A stretch of 64,000 nucleotides of DNA from Casuarius casuarius. Taxonomy: Eukaryota; Chordata; Aves; Casuariiformes; Casuariidae. Position numbers and translations under genes: made by a program. The notes beneath the pieces are model-generated. The model searched no databases. It was not told the origin of the DNA and saw only the letters and a program-made list of their open reading frames with translations. How positions within the stretch are numbered: the stretch's first letter is position 1; each line of letters begins with the position of its first letter. Positions 23,301-37,929 of the stretch are shown piece by piece. The DNA lies in the NCBI GenBank assembly GCA_003342895.1, contig PTFA01000028.1, positions 4,548,433-4,612,432 of the forward strand. Direction: 5' to 3'.

Positions 23301-26300
23301 CCAGCCAAATTGCAGCAGTGTTACAGGTGTCAGGATGCTTGCTTATTTTCAAAACACTGCACATTTCAGATTGAGCATTTCTCATTTGAATGATTGTATG
23401 TTTCATATTCTTTTAAATATAGTTAAAAATAGTCCAGGGCCTGAAAACTGGTATCTCTGACAGCTGCACTGGCATGATTTTTGACTGGCTTCAAGTTAGA
23501 GTGACTCAATCATTTAACAATTAGCAATGATTTTACAAAGCATATTTTGGAATCTGCAAGGGTCATTTAGAGTAAAAATCATTTTCTGCAGAGTGAAGAT
23601 GGCAATCTTCACTTTAGGCTTTCACACTGGTATTTTTCACCAGCTACTTGCTGCTTTCAGTCTCTGTTGGTTATATAAGAATTGGTTATCATTTCATTGA
23701 TGCTTGCATCAATTTTTTATGATTACAGCTCTACTGTGTTCAATTCAGTTATTTGGAATTAACAGAAATAGAGCCCCAACCCTAGATCCTCAAAATGGGA
23801 GGTAGTTATCAAAATACATCTGAGCACCCTGATATTTATATCACACACAAAATCCATATGAAAAGTATATTGTTAACATGGCACTCAGGCTATCAAATAT
23901 TGAAGAAATGCAAGAACTACGGTTGCCTGTCCGTTTTTCAGAATTTCCAGCTGCTAGATGCTTTACTGCATGTTGCTAACAGTGTTGTTTCAGATGCAAT
24001 TTTCTTGCCTTATGACTCAATGTATAATTATATTCTCGTGCCCTCTTTATTTCCAGATGCTCTCTACTGTCTTTAGTTCACAGGAAGGAATGTACTTAGC
24101 TAGCAAGCAACTGAATCAGAGTGTTTCTCTTCACCTTCCCTTTTCTTTACCCCACTCACAACTCTTCTTCGCACCTTCTAGTCTGCACCGAAAATCTTAC
24201 AATGGGACTTTTCCCTTTTTTCACCATTGAGATTCCCTTGCTGTCTGCATTGTACCGTCTGTTCTACATCAGTACAGTGACAAAGAGTACATGAAATATC
24301 TCTGAAGAAGTTGCAGTAAATGGTGCTGAGAGTTGAATAAATTTAAATTTATAATTTTAAGTCTAAGCACATGAGTCCAACTACTGTTCCCAAGTCCTGT
24401 TGCTTATTTGTGTATTTGAAGTCAGTCATCGCACTTTAGTGTTTTATGTCCAAAGCCTAACTTTGAAGGCTCTGATCAGTATATGGCTAGTATCTTACTG
24501 TGCTGCTGTCTTCCAAAAGAGGTGAAAAGCCAATATCCTAACCACTCTGGGCTGTTAAAGTTTCCGTAAGAGTTTTTGTACCCATACAAGTATTTTGACC
24601 AAATTCCACTGTGCACTGCCATCGACAGTATTACCGGGGTGCAATACATTATGACCACTGTTTGTTCATCACCTCCTCATCTGTACACGGCCATATCACT
24701 GGGGACTGCAGTCAAAGCAATGGCACAGAGGGACTGCACAGCATCTGCAAGGCACGGAAGAGATTTCTGCGCTCACTTGGCGTGGGCTGATACAGGGAGC
24801 TGATGGAGAAGCAGAGTGAAGGGATGCAGAGAGTCTGTTCTCACCAGTCTGGTGACCTCAGTACCCTTCAGAATTGCAGTGGCAGCTGGAAGGGCAGGTG
24901 CTTGTCTAGCTGATGATCAGGGGAACAAGATACCTGGGTTGCCCCAGCTTGGAAGAGTGGAATACATGTCTCCTCTGCTGTCTTTCTTCTGCAAAGCCAA
25001 AGCCTTTGGTCTGCATGTAGGAAGAATATTAGAAATTCTGCAAAGACCAGTTTCACCAAATGGATGGCAGCGCTTTTCCTGCTCATTTACAGCTTCATCT
25101 AAACAGCTTTTTCTTTCATTGGCCTTTTGAAACCCCATTATCTGTGCATCCCCACTGTTCACCCTGTACTGAGCCAGAAGTTAGAAGCGGTCTGGAGGAC
25201 CATAGCAAGAATGACCAGAGGACTGGAAACATGGCTGGGAGGTCAAGTTTATTCTTAAACAAAAGAAGAGTGAGGAGGCATGGGCACAGGCTTTGGAGGT
25301 ATGGTGTTGAAGAGGATGACAATCAATTATTTGCCATATATATGAGGAAAAGCCTAACATGCAACAAAAGATGACCTAATTTGGAAAACTTTCCCATTCC
25401 ATGGGCCAGTGTGATGGAATCTCCAGGCAGAGGGGACGTTTCTGACAGCGGGTTGAACAGCTGACCCCAGGGGATCCTCTTGTACCAGATCCTGCCTCTG
25501 AGAAGGAGGCTAGGTTAGAGCTCCTGAAACCTCCTTCAAGCCCTGTCCTCCCTGCTGTTTCATGCTGCGGGCAACTTGTACAGGAGCAAACTAGCAATGT
25601 TGTTGGATTACTCAGGGGTTATCTTAGAGATCAGGTAGGGGTTAGGCTAGTTCATCCCTTGAATGCTCTCTACCCTTAACTGTAAATTTAAAAATACTCA
25701 TGGATTTTTTTTTTGCTCTGCCCTTCATCCTGTTTTTGGTACCTCTCTCAGACTCCATCATTACTGATATTTGCAAAAGCTACAGAAACTTTCTTATTTT
25801 TCTGAAGACTTTTTCATAACTAAATGAATTCATACAATTTTACTGACTCTCATACTGTGCAACTTTTGCATCTTGATGGAGTCAGACTGCCTGTTTTGCA
25901 TTTCATTTCAGTGCATTCTATGAAACTAACTAGAACTTACTAGGAAATTGATTTTTTTCTAAATGACTTTTCTAATTTGTCTCCCTTGATCATGTTTTCC
26001 TGTTCTTCTCTGATTTCACGTCTCTCCATGTTCTTGGTCTCAGTTTTTCCTGCTGAGTAGTGCCAACTGCTGTGCAGCATATATTTTTCCTGCAGAAACA
26101 GCTAGAATAGTAAAGATTTCTCTTCAATCTTTTCTCTGCATTAAAAAAAAAAAAAAATCTTTGTATTAATCAAGGAAGAACGTGTCCCCAGCAGCTTCTC
26201 TTCAATCCGAGTCTGACATGGAGGTTGAAAGCCTGCAGTACTGATTTAAGTGCTGCATCTGTTACTGAGAAAGAAAAGCCTATGAAGTGAACATCCCTGC

Positions 26301-26384
26301 ATGAAATGTTAACCCTTTTGTAAAGACTGATTTACACATCTAAAACCCTGAAAGTATTCTTAGCTGATATAATTCAGCATAGCC

Positions 26385-26422
26385 CCAGCTAGTCAGTTTT
26401 ACACCAGCTAGTCAGTTTTACA
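26385..26422 (+). repeat. 19-base perfect tandem duplication
   Basis: CCAGCTAGTCAGTTTTACA occurs twice in direct succession (26385-26403 and 26404-26422) with no mismatch. This implies a recent slippage or duplication event. Confidence 0.95.
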
Positions 26423-27703
26423 ACAACCATTCTCTTTTACATTGGAGTTTTTATTTCTGACTATGCTGAACTATAATACATAGATCTGTGATGCGAACAT
26501 CTGTATTGGCACCTGGGGATGTAGCCAAGCAACCCCCAGCAGATCAAAAGCTCTGGAGCAAGATTTTCTTTTAAACAGGCCTCTTTCTCCAGCCTCACCT
26601 TTTAACATTACTGAGTTTTGATGATCAGTCTCCTAATGTTGCTCAGGGAGAACAAATTGAACAAATTCATCTTCTGTTATTAGCTGCCAGGTTTCCTGTT
26701 GCAGAGGTCCTCTAAGAGCCTAATGGCCCTTCAGACAGTTTACAGAAATTTGGAAAGAGGAAGTGAATTACAAGATGTAGTTTTGAACCTATGGTAGCTT
26801 GAATTCCTTTATACGTGCAGGACCTGGGAACGGGTCTTGTCTGCGCATGTTTGAAGTGGGTTAGTTAGAGCACTGTAAGCCTGTATGCAGACCTTATTTT
26901 GGTCTGAATGGCTTATTTCAATGTAAGCTTGTGCCTATCTGACTTAAACATAATAAAAAAAAGCTGAGTTTAAACTAAAGGGAGACTGATTTTCACAGGC
27001 TTTTTCACTAAATCAGATAAATCAGGTTTTAAATCACACTTTGAAAAAAGAGCCTACAACTCTGCATGCAGGCAAGCCTTTAAGCTTGAATTTGTTTGTG
27101 TGATGTAGAGACCAGAGAGTACAAAGGGCACTGTTGTTCTCTTCCAGGCTCTGATCCATGTGTGTCTTTCCACTTGTCATTTTCTGCTGGACCCATGAGG
27201 TCATCTCAGTTTGACTGTTCATTTGTGACTGCAATAATAATTTTTTAGAATATGTCACATGTGGTGAGAATACCTGTCCCAATAGCGTTAACAGCAGGGG
27301 GAAAGGCAGATCCTTACTTGGACGGGTTTGGAAGCAGGCTCTGGAGGTGCTGTTTTCCTTATCTGGGACTAAGTCCAGTCTCAAGCCTATTTGCCTATGT
27401 GACATGTCATCAAATCTCCAAAATACTCAGAGGAAAGATTTGCACTGAGAGCTGCACACTGCTCAGTGCCCCCTCTACTTCCCCTCCCCCAGCTCATTAA
27501 CATGCATGTCTTTCCTTATTAGTGTTTGTCATTATGTGAACAGCTGGTAACTGTTCTGTTTTCTCTGCCTTCAAAAAGAGGGCTTCACAGTCATGAGGAA
27601 AATTAGTATTAGATAAAAGCAATTTTTAATACTGACTCCAGGTCCATAAATTTTTTCATTACTGTTATTGTCATCATCATGGCAAGGGTGGGCAGGTAGG
27701 CTG

Positions 27704-27827
27704 TGGGCCTGATTCTCATGTTACTCGAAAGAGTATAAGGGGAGAAAAACTCTTCTGAAGGTAGCAGGGTTACACCAATACAAACCCAGGGTAAGTGTGA
27801 ATCAGAATCTGCCTCTCATTACATTTT
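27704..27827. repeat. Decayed inverted-repeat element (MITE-like)
   Basis: It begins GGGCCTGATTCTCATGTTAC and ends GTGAATCAGAATCTGCCTCTC, so the two ends are imperfect reverse complements. Internal TTACACCAATAC fits a repeat type common in turtle and crocodilian genomes (TTACACCAGTGTAA core). The family name is not certain. Confidence 0.5.
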
Positions 27828-30800
27828 TACATGGCTGCCTTTAAAATATAAGCAGTTTCTCTTCCAAATCCATTTTAACAGTAATTAACTGTAATGAAGA
27901 TTTTTTTTTTCTGCTTGCATTTCTCAAACACCTGCTCCACCAAAGATTTTAAATGACCGCTTTAGCTGTATAGCTTATGATCAAGGTAGAAATTATTTCT
28001 CTAACTTACTGTTCAACAAGAAGATGAATAAGCAAGAGATAATTGGAAACTAGGCTGACATGTTTGCTAGGGTCCTCACTTAGATTTTTTCCTCAGTAAA
28101 TGAATGGTTAAGATGGAATAGGCATTTTTAATGGGTCATGGCACTATTCAGGACTCTGTGCAGTAGCCAGGTGACCTGACTTTGTGGACTGTCTGAAACA
28201 TCTCAGATCTAAAGATCTCCATCTTGCAGGTTGAAGACAGTTCTGGAGTGATATTTTACCCTGGATTTTGAAACAACACATAGGACAGTAATTGTCCTCC
28301 ATGCCTTTCGTCCAGGACATAGGATCTTCTCCTTTTTTGCTTCTCAGGGCATAACCCTGAGCGCTTCTTTATTTTCCATAGGAATAAGCAGCAATATACT
28401 CATCTCCAATCTTTCCCTGATGTGGGAAACTCAGCTACCTGCCATGTGGTAGAGGAGGTCTGTACTTTCCACTCTCCCCATGGAAAAAAAAGGGAGTGGC
28501 AAGAGTCCTGGTCCTAAGGACGTAGCCTGACTGAAGATAAGGAATGTCTTCAGTTATATGATTTAATAGAGATGTGCCTCCATTCATATGATCTTACACA
28601 GGACAGGAGTTCTTGGGGATATAGTCTGACACAAAGGGCTGCCTTTCACCTTTTGAAGTGACCATTTTTTGTTGCTGCTCTTCAAATCTGGTAACTTGGC
28701 AAGACAGGTACCAAAGATACATATCTCAATTGCAGGATGCCTTATCTATGGTTCTACCTTTCTTCAGGGAGCCCCAGCCCTGCTATAGGATTGATTTGAT
28801 GTTCCTATGTGTTAAGCATCCCCATAGTAAGAGATACATCCCTCTTCTTCTAAACTGTTCTGTTGAAACAGGTTAGCATTACCATGGAGGAGGTTGTCCA
28901 TGGTCCCGGAGCTAAGAGAACAAAGGAACTGAAGTTTTGTCTGGTACCGCATGGGTTGCAAAGGAAGAGAAGTTAATTTCTTCCTTCCTTTTCCTTTTGC
29001 TCACATTTGCACATGGAGGACCTCAAGAGAGGCAGATAAGATTCATCTTTTTGAAAGACTGTTTTGTCCGAAGAGAATTATTCTTCCTTCTACTAATGTA
29101 TAGTGCTTGGAAGAGGCACAGACATCCCTAAATGTCAGTGCCAGTCTTGTCCCACTGTGGGCTTCGTCCTTTCAGCTCTTCCTGCACAAGGAGACCCAGG
29201 GACCTTCCTGCCCAAAGCTGGCTTGTTCATCACTTCCTGATAAAAGGTGCCTTTGCTATGGCAAAGTTTCCACCATGTGTGGTGGATCTAGAAATGCCAG
29301 TTTGCATAGGATATTTCCATAGGAAATTAGATTTCTTACTCCATCTGTGATGAATGATATTAAAAGGAGTAAAAATAATTCATAACTGTAGCTCCATGAA
29401 CTTATTAGCCTACACTTCTTGTATGTCAAACCCCGCTGATAGTAATTAGACACTGTAGGTCAAATACATTGTGGGAAAGACCAAACATGGAGTATAACCA
29501 GCACGGATATAAAATGCATTTAAAATTTTTCCTGAAAATTTTAAACTATAAAGATGTGATCTGTGATCACTGCATGATTAGACCAATCTCCATTCCTTTT
29601 CCAGGTTAAATACAAATGCAAAATAGCGAAGAGCCTCCTCTTCAAACTGACCAACTTCATCAGCATGTATCTGCAGTTAAGTAACAATAGGCACCAAGAG
29701 GATTAGAACTCGATTGCATTGACTTCTGCTTGCTTTAAATCTTCCCTCTTTATTCTTATACTGGCTTGTTACTATTCGTTTGACTCTAATCTGCCTTTCC
29801 CAAAGAACATTAGTTTAAAATAAATTGATAGAATACTTCTAAATGAATAGGAGTCCTTAACCAATAGGGTGATATGAAAATTAAGGAAATGTTGGGAATA
29901 CAATGCCAGAAGATAAATGACAAAATATTTTGTGGTGTGTTGAGTTACTTTGCTGTCTTTCAAATGGAAAATTCATGTACAGTGACTGTCCAAAGAAAAT
30001 CAACAAGATACTACATCTTCTGCTTGTTTTTTCCCTGTGATACGACATTTTCATCTGTGGATGTTTGTCTTCAAATGTGTACCACTAGAGGGTGCTCAGA
30101 TAGCAGTATTCCTGGGAATTTATAAATTGTTGTTTCTGGCTTGATTAAAAATTTTGGCTTTTATGCAGCTAGCTGCGGCCTTAATTCTCATCTTCCCAGT
30201 TACTCTGTTTCGTTTGTTTGTTTGCTTCTTTATTTTCCCTCTGTCTTTTTATTTGAAGTTTATGCAAGCTGAGAGACTCCTGCTGAATGAGTTACTACTT
30301 CATCATCTTGGTGCTATTTGAATGGCTTTCGTCAGCACAGCATGAATAGTCTTACTGCGTCTCTCCTCACGTCACAGCCAAATATGACTTACCTCTCCAC
30401 AAAAATGAAACTACCCTTAAATAGCAACTTTCAAGTGATGAGAACAGATGTGGCAGAATTCTGGAATCCAGGACTATTTCAGGGTAAGCAAACCTGAGTA
30501 TTTGGCTTACTTCTCCTCCATCCCCTCCAAAAGCTAAGCATATTTGTATTCTCTGGCCTGAACCATCTTCCATTTCCTGTGCAGAGAGACATTGCAAGTC
30601 ATAAAATGACTCAGTTTGTCACCCATACTAAAAAGTCTAAGCAAATACACAACACTGTGTTAAGGAACCTCCACCAGGTGAAAGTGTTTGTGATGACTCT
30701 AAAAAACCTTGCATGTACACTGTTCATAAGCCCTCCAGGGGCAAGGAGAAGAAATTCTCCTCAGTCAGGGAAGCTGGAGTAAAATAGTAAGTGATCAACC

Positions 30801-33800
30801 TTGTAGCTGAACTAGTCTTCATCAATAATCAGTAGTCTGTGTAATACCACATAGCTACACAGTGCCTGACAAAACCCAAACAGCATTATATTTTTCCAGT
30901 TCTGTTCCAGTCTACAAGATAGGTCAAGACACGGCAGAGAACAAGTATCGTGAGATTATAGCTGAAAAAAAGCTTTTAGGGGATTTCTGGAATAAATGGA
31001 TTGGAAGGAAGGAGAATATCTTATGGACAAGAACAAATGCAGGCAAGTGGATTCAGAGACAGGTGGGAAAAAGGAGGTAAGGCATCTGTAATGAATGAGG
31101 GAAGGAAAAATGTCTAGCCACCTTGTAGATGCAGAACTGAGTGTTTCTGCTGTATACAACTCTGCAGGCATGTGGATTAAATTGCTCCAGGGTACACCGT
31201 GCCTTTTACTTACATGGGCTAAGGATAAAATCTTTCAGGGACAAAGACATGGAGTTTTCTTAAAGTTTCAGTGAAGTCACTTCCTTTAATACTGGCTTGT
31301 GTTTCAGATTCTTTTTCTCTATTGGGGAAGATCATTATTGGCTCTCTGTAGAAGAATAGGTTATCACATTTCCTCAGGGAGGTTTTGTTGACCCTCTGCT
31401 GAAGAAAATACAGCTGTATAATGGTGGTCATATTAGCTATTGGCTGATGTTAAACTACTTGTAGTAAGGGTGATAAGAAGGCAATCCGTCTGCCTTCGGT
31501 GTTTCCTATCAATCTCATTTCAGAGACTGTGAGTGAAAGAGCAGTGGTGGCTGTAGATACTGGTCTTCTTGCAATGGACAAGAGGAGCATATGAACACTG
31601 TTAGATGGATTTTAGATTGACCATCCTGCTACCTGTGGCCATGAAATAGGATGAGCATGCAAGGATGGTCACAGAGAGGAAGAGATAGAGTTGCTTGGGC
31701 TAGTTTTGCTCCCTTTGTTGCATTTGTTGATTCCTTGTTTCCAACTGATCTTCATTTCCCTGTACTTAGAATCATACTTCCAACTGCGCTCAGACAACTG
31801 AGCAGTCCTGATTGCCCTGTATCAGTGAATGGTCAGTGTCACTATTTACTCTTCCAGCAGTAGGAGGGATTCAGATAGATGGATATCATGATATGAGAAG
31901 CACAGTTTGATGGAACAGAGAGAAAGGAGAAGCCAAGAGACCTGGTTTAAGGGGTCATCATTTAATTACAGGAGAATTAAAGAGCAAGAGTGAACAACGT
32001 AATCCACAGTTTTGGAGGTGAGAGAAGACTGACAAGAGAAGGCAATAGTTTGAAAGCCAGTTATTGCTGAGGAGAAGGTTTTCACAATAGAAAATCCCAG
32101 GTGCCCTGTAGGCAGATGGAGGAAAAGGCAGAAACTGTAAAAGACAAACTGCTTAAAGAGAGAACAGGAAAAAGATACAAGGCGAGGAGAAGTAAGGGGA
32201 TGAATTTGGAAGTTTGGAGGCAAAATGAAGCAGGATAATCTCCTCAAAGCAAATCTCTTGTAATAAAAATTAACTGGTACTGTCATAAATCTAAGACAGC
32301 ATGATTTTCCCTGGAGTTGGTTTCCTCCTTTAGCTCAAGTTGTGGTATTTATTATTATCTGAAATTGCCCACTTGGAAAAATAATCCCTCTTATACAATG
32401 CATTAAGAAACCCATTATGTCATTTTAAAGGTCAGATTTTAAAATGGGTTTGAACTTGGTTTATTGGTATCAGCTTGGAAATGGTGCACACAATGATTTG
32501 TGTCTGCAAAGAAAGAACATTTTCCCTACCTGACTTGTGGGTGAAAGTGGTTTGGGTCAGCAAACAAGTTGCAAATAGCTATATGTTGTTGCAGATGGTC
32601 TTGCACCCTGGATTACACGGGAGAATTAAAAAGCCTGGGTTTTTTTGTTTGTTTGTTTGGTTTTTGTATTGGAAGTTAATTACATTTCCTAGAAAGAATT
32701 TCCCAGAGATCGGTAGGACAGCCCTCTGCTGTGACATTTCATATGCTTATTCTATTACCAGAAGAGAAATTTGTGGAGAAGTTGTAGCTTTCATACCCTT
32801 TGTCCTTAGACCAGGAGCCTTCACTCAATTGAGTCGTGGGTTTGCCTTTGTCTGCAACTTCTCATAATTTAATAAGGTTCAAGTCCAGTACTTTCCTGAG
32901 GAGATCACGCAGTCTGTGGGGAATGACTAGTGCACAACCTTTCCAACCTAAGGGGACATGTAACTTGATGTAGTTTAGGTGATCGCTGTATAACCCAGTC
33001 TTCCTCCCCAGAGCTGCTTGCATGTGCTATGGCACCTGTGAGCAGGTTGGTCAGTCAGCCTGTCCTGCGGGAGGACATCTAACTGCTGTAACCAGAACAA
33101 CTTATAGAGCTTGGTGTTTGCCATCTTCCTGAGAAAGAAGCAGAGATATACCTGTATGGAAGTGTGAGAAGAGCACGTACAGTGACCCAGCACAATTACA
33201 AAGAGACCTTGCAACCCTTAGGAACAAGGTATGTAGGAGCTGGTTGCCACTACTGTCACAATTTATCCATTCCTAGGCTGATCTCCCTGTTCAGTTTGCA
33301 GGATGAGTGAGTTGCAGGCTGCAAACTGCTCAGGAGCCCTGGGCTGGTCTTAGGAGCATTAGTTGCAAGTGTGATGTTGCCACTTGATGATTAAAACTGT
33401 TTGTATGCAGCTGTTCATTGATCTGTACTCACCAGATCTGGGATTTTCATATTGACTTTCAATGTGGAAGGAACTGTGTATCTGTGTGTAGAGTAACTGT
33501 GCCTTTTTATTGCTGCAGTTCCAGCACTGTGTGTTGAACCCACTGCAGCCTTTTATAATCTACCCTGATTTGCTCTGGCCGAAGGACTGCTCTGTCTTCT
33601 ATGTGGGTACCCCTTCTACCATGGCTGGAAAGAGAGACAAGTAGTATTATTGTTGTGGCTTAAGCTGTAATGGAGACCCTTGAATGCTTCTTGGAGGGCA
33701 ACACAATTCATCTTCATTTCTTGTGGAAATGGGCAGATTGGTGCTTTTGGGCTTCAGACAGACCTATACAGCTCAGAGAGAAATGTATAATTCTGGAACC

Positions 33801-36800
33801 ATATCCCCTCAAGAACAGGTATGATTTATTATGATTTTTTATTTAAATACAAAAGAAGTGTTGCAGCTTTTTATGCCTGTTCTGGAAGTTGTTTCTCTTC
33901 AAGCCTTACCTAACTACGGCTAACTTTGTAAGCACCATGAGGTAGGTATTACATTAAAGGAAGCACAGTTTTACTGGAAAACACAGTAGCACTGCTTGGT
34001 GATTTTTTCTGCCAGCTGCTGGGTCTAGTTGATCTTCACTGCAAGATTTTCTAAAATTAAATTGCTCTAGTCATTCCTAGAGTCATGTCATGTAACTCTT
34101 TCCTGTATATGCCTATTACTAATTTATACACGTGTATGATAGAATGCAAAAGGGTTAAGAAGAGAGTTGAACGTTCAAAACTGAGACTATATGTAGATAG
34201 CCATGATTTGCAGATCTGAATACCAATCTTTTGATCCAGTGGCTGGAAAGATTTCAAACACACCTGTTAAATATTTGTATTCTAGCAAATGCAGAAGTAG
34301 TCATTTGTAAGCATCATATTAACACTATTTTGAACACATACATTGTCTTTTGTCCATAACCCCAATGAGGTTTGCAAATATTAATGATTTGTGTGAAGTT
34401 TGTACTGACCATATCTGCCTCAGAATGAACCCTGTCTCTGACCACTCATGCATGGATGTTGCACAGGTACACAGTCTGTGATGTAATCATTATATATATA
34501 TTTTACAGAGGATTACTTACAACATAGTCCTGCTGTCATTTGTTTTAAAATAGTGGAATCAGTGTGTGTTTGAAGCATTACCCAAGAGTTTACAGAGACA
34601 AAATGATTCATGTTACTTCCTTCTTTTGTGCATTGCCAAGTAACAGGGCTCTGCCAAGTACTGTAGCTCTTGAAAGCCATGCTCATATCTTCAGTTAGTG
34701 AACAGCCTGCCAGAACGAGTAGAAAAGGAATTTGCCTGTGGTGGCTAAGATGTATACTCTTAATACTATGTTATAGCAAAATGTGTCAGTGGCTATTCAA
34801 TGGCAAATCCCCATGCCATTAGTTTGTGTTGGGGAGGTTGCTCTAAAAGGGTAAGGAATATTGCTTGAATAAGAGAAGATTTTTATTTCACACTGCTTTT
34901 AATATGAGTTTGCTGGGCAATGGGGCAATACATTTCTGAAAAAAGTCCTTATTTTTTGAAGACACAGCAGTACAAATAAGGAACTACTGGGTTTCTTAAA
35001 ACTGCTTTCTAGTTAGAAAGTGTGTCCTGCATCTTGTTTATTAGTGGCACAGTTCATGCCAGAGCCAGGAGAGAAGCAGATGATTGACAAAAACCTCCTC
35101 ATGTTTCCTCCTTATGAGAGAACAAGACAATGTCTTTGTGTGAACTTCGTTGGCAAAAGGACTAGCGCTTAGGACCACTGCAGAGGAAAAATGAAATCAG
35201 TGTCTTCTCCAGCTGTGTGGATAGCTTTTCTCATTAATTGTTTTATATACATCATGATTTTTATGTTCTATATTCTAGCTACAAATGTCTTAGTTCTGCT
35301 TAATTTTACTATATTGGCACACTGAGTTGAGTGTTTCTGTATTTTTAGTTCTTGGTGTGGCATAATGTTCTCTTCCGATTTGTGGTAAGTCTATATCTAT
35401 TGAGGTAAGTCCTCATGAGTGTTTGCTTTGTGTGATGTTTGTGGCTTTCTGAGTTGTAGTTTACAAATTTTCCTATGCTAAAGTACTTTTACAGTTCATT
35501 ACTTTTTATTTACTTCAAAAGAACATAAAGGAGTCCAATCAGACTTTCAGTTCAGGATGCATTTAACAATAAATTGATTGTCTACCAATGAAATGAACCA
35601 CTACAAGGCAAGACAAGAAACTACTGTACATGTCAGCTGATGCAATTTATAGCTGCCTTTAAATATTATGGTGTTGACTGCACACAAAGATTACACTGTA
35701 AAAGATTAACTAGGGCAAATTAAAAGCAAATTAAATAACTGGTACACTCTGAAGCCTATAGATAACAACAGGATTAATGCAGGATCCTGTAGCCTTTTAC
35801 TCACGCTAGCAGTCCCAGAAAAATCAAAGGCCATCAGGACTATCTGAAGCCTGCAGGAAATTCTTTGAACAGAGACCTCACACTCACGAGTGAACAGTGG
35901 CTTCTTAGTACCATCCCCTTGTTTCTGCAGGCCAGACTCAGTAAGTGGGACTGTGAGTGACTGAACTCTTTTATGCTTTTTTTTTTTTTTTTTTTGCCAA
36001 AAAGTCTATGGAGATGTGTGGCAGTATGGGACAGAATTAACCTTTCATTTTCCCTGAAGGTTTCTGAGACAGCATCAAGCAAGGGAGAAGCTTGGAAATA
36101 CGATGTATATCCAAGAACAGGGCACCTAAAATGCAACATAAAGCCCACGGCTTTATCAGCTTTATATAAAATAGCAATGACTTGTTCAGGAGTGCAAATC
36201 TATTATTGTTATTATTACTATTATTATTACTGAATGACACTTCCTTCTCTGAAGAATGGTCCTTTCATAGCTAGTGACAAAAGCAATGCTTTTTCGAGTA
36301 CAAATCACATGACATATCTCTGTTGGGCACTGTCCTATTCATGCAGCTGTGTTCTGCCAGGGAATATTGTTAGATATTTGTCTCGGCTTCTAATGTCAAC
36401 CTTTAAAATTTTTTTTCTGTTTGCCTTTGTCATGACCTGAAAACCTCAGGAGAGATTAAACCAAAGTTAGTGCAAACTATGAGGCCTGGGTGAAAAAAAT
36501 TACAAGAATGGAACAACATTCTTCTGTGTTCCCATTTGGCTTGCAGTCTGGTAAATCATTGCCTTTTCAGGATTAATATTTTAACCCATATATAGATTAT
36601 GTATTTTCATAAATAAAAAGTGTTCATTTTAAGCACAGCTATTTTGGATGGTGATTTCTTATCTATTGAGATCCAACAGTGTTTTCAATGCTGGCCAAAC
36701 ATAAATGAAAAAAACCCAACAGTTCTTGTTTAAGTGGCACAGAAATCCTACTCCTGCCTACAATGAAACCAAAGGAAGAAACTCTAATGGCAGAGGATGA

Positions 36801-37837
36801 GTGAGGATACATGTATTTTTGTTATTCATGGGACTTGGTCTGACTGCAAGACCAGGAATGTTTACCATATGCTTTGCTAACACAGAGCAGATGGTCAAGC
36901 TAAGTCTGAGCTCTGGAGTCTGCTTGAGTGAGAATCTAGGAGCTTAGCACAGGACCAGGCTCTTGTCCTTGCAGTCTGGACAGGAAGGAGTGTCTGGACA
37001 AGCTCGCTTCAGCCTGTCCACCATACCTTGAGCTTGTATCTTCCTAAACTAAATGCGGATGCTATGAGTTGAAGGTACACTCAGGCTGCAGCCTGCTAAG
37101 GAGGTAGAAATGGATTATGGCACTTACCGTAGTTAGGCCTGGTTGTTTCCTGCTGGAGTTTGTCACTGACTTCTGTAGACTGGGGGATTCGGCCATAAAA
37201 GTAGTATCTTGGAACTTACCTATATGACATGGTCTTGGATAGCACCTTGAAAAGTCCCAGAAGCAGTGGGCGTTTTGCTTGCATAAGAAACATGAGCTCT
37301 ATTGCTGTCACAGTACAATTCAGGCACAGATGATGTGCTCATCTGTGTCCACTCAGGGAGACAGGAAACTACCGACTTTCTTACTATTTGTATGGTTGTA
37401 ATAACTTCTCAAGAATGGGGTCTTCACAAATAGGCTTGTGGAAGACAGGTATTTTAACAGCAGATTCACGCACATCAAAAACACGAAGGTGACATATTCA
37501 GAACATTTCAACACAGTTGGCTGTGTGGAAGGAAGAGCAAAGATAATGTAAGAAAAATAAGAGACTTCTAGAAAGATAAAAATGTTGAAAATTGCCTCCT
37601 TGATATTGACAGAAGAAAGTCCCAAAGAAATTAACATGAAAATGCAACCTGAGGGAGAGTCGAAGTCCATATACATTACCCACTAGGAGGCACAATGTTT
37701 GCATACTAGAATTTAAAGATATTATTCTGGACACTAGAGTGTACTTATGGTGTTCTTAGAACATAGCAGAAGCACATTAAGAATGATAAAATAGATTAAT
37801 AAAAATGGGAGTAAAAAGGGCATAAAGTTCAAACAAA

Positions 37838-37929
37838 GGGCCTAATTCAATCCCTATTAAAATATAAACAGCTCACACACTCCCATTAAGTTCAGTGGGA
37901 GTAGGATACTGAGCCCGAAGTAGGGTCCT
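37838..37929. repeat. Decayed repeat relic related to the 27.7 kb element type
   Basis: GGGCCTAATTCAATCCC at the left, CCCATTAAGTTCAGTGGGAG in the middle and GGATACTGAGCCC at the right. This is the usual layout of the old amniote repeat with a TTGACTTCAATGGGAGT core. Confidence 0.4.

Noticed and set aside
24816..25130. 104-codon + strand frame and overlapping frames on the other strand
   Set aside because: No recognised motif, no splice borders and no CpG island. Overlapping frames on both strands suggest chance.
32940..32960. CCTTTCCAACCTAAGG, similar to the CR1 3' terminus
   Set aside because: The match is under 20 bases and lacks flanking CR1 sequence.
36202..36231. Possible coding Tyr repeat (YYCYYYYYYY)
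   Set aside because: It is the translation of a TTA/TAT microsatellite.
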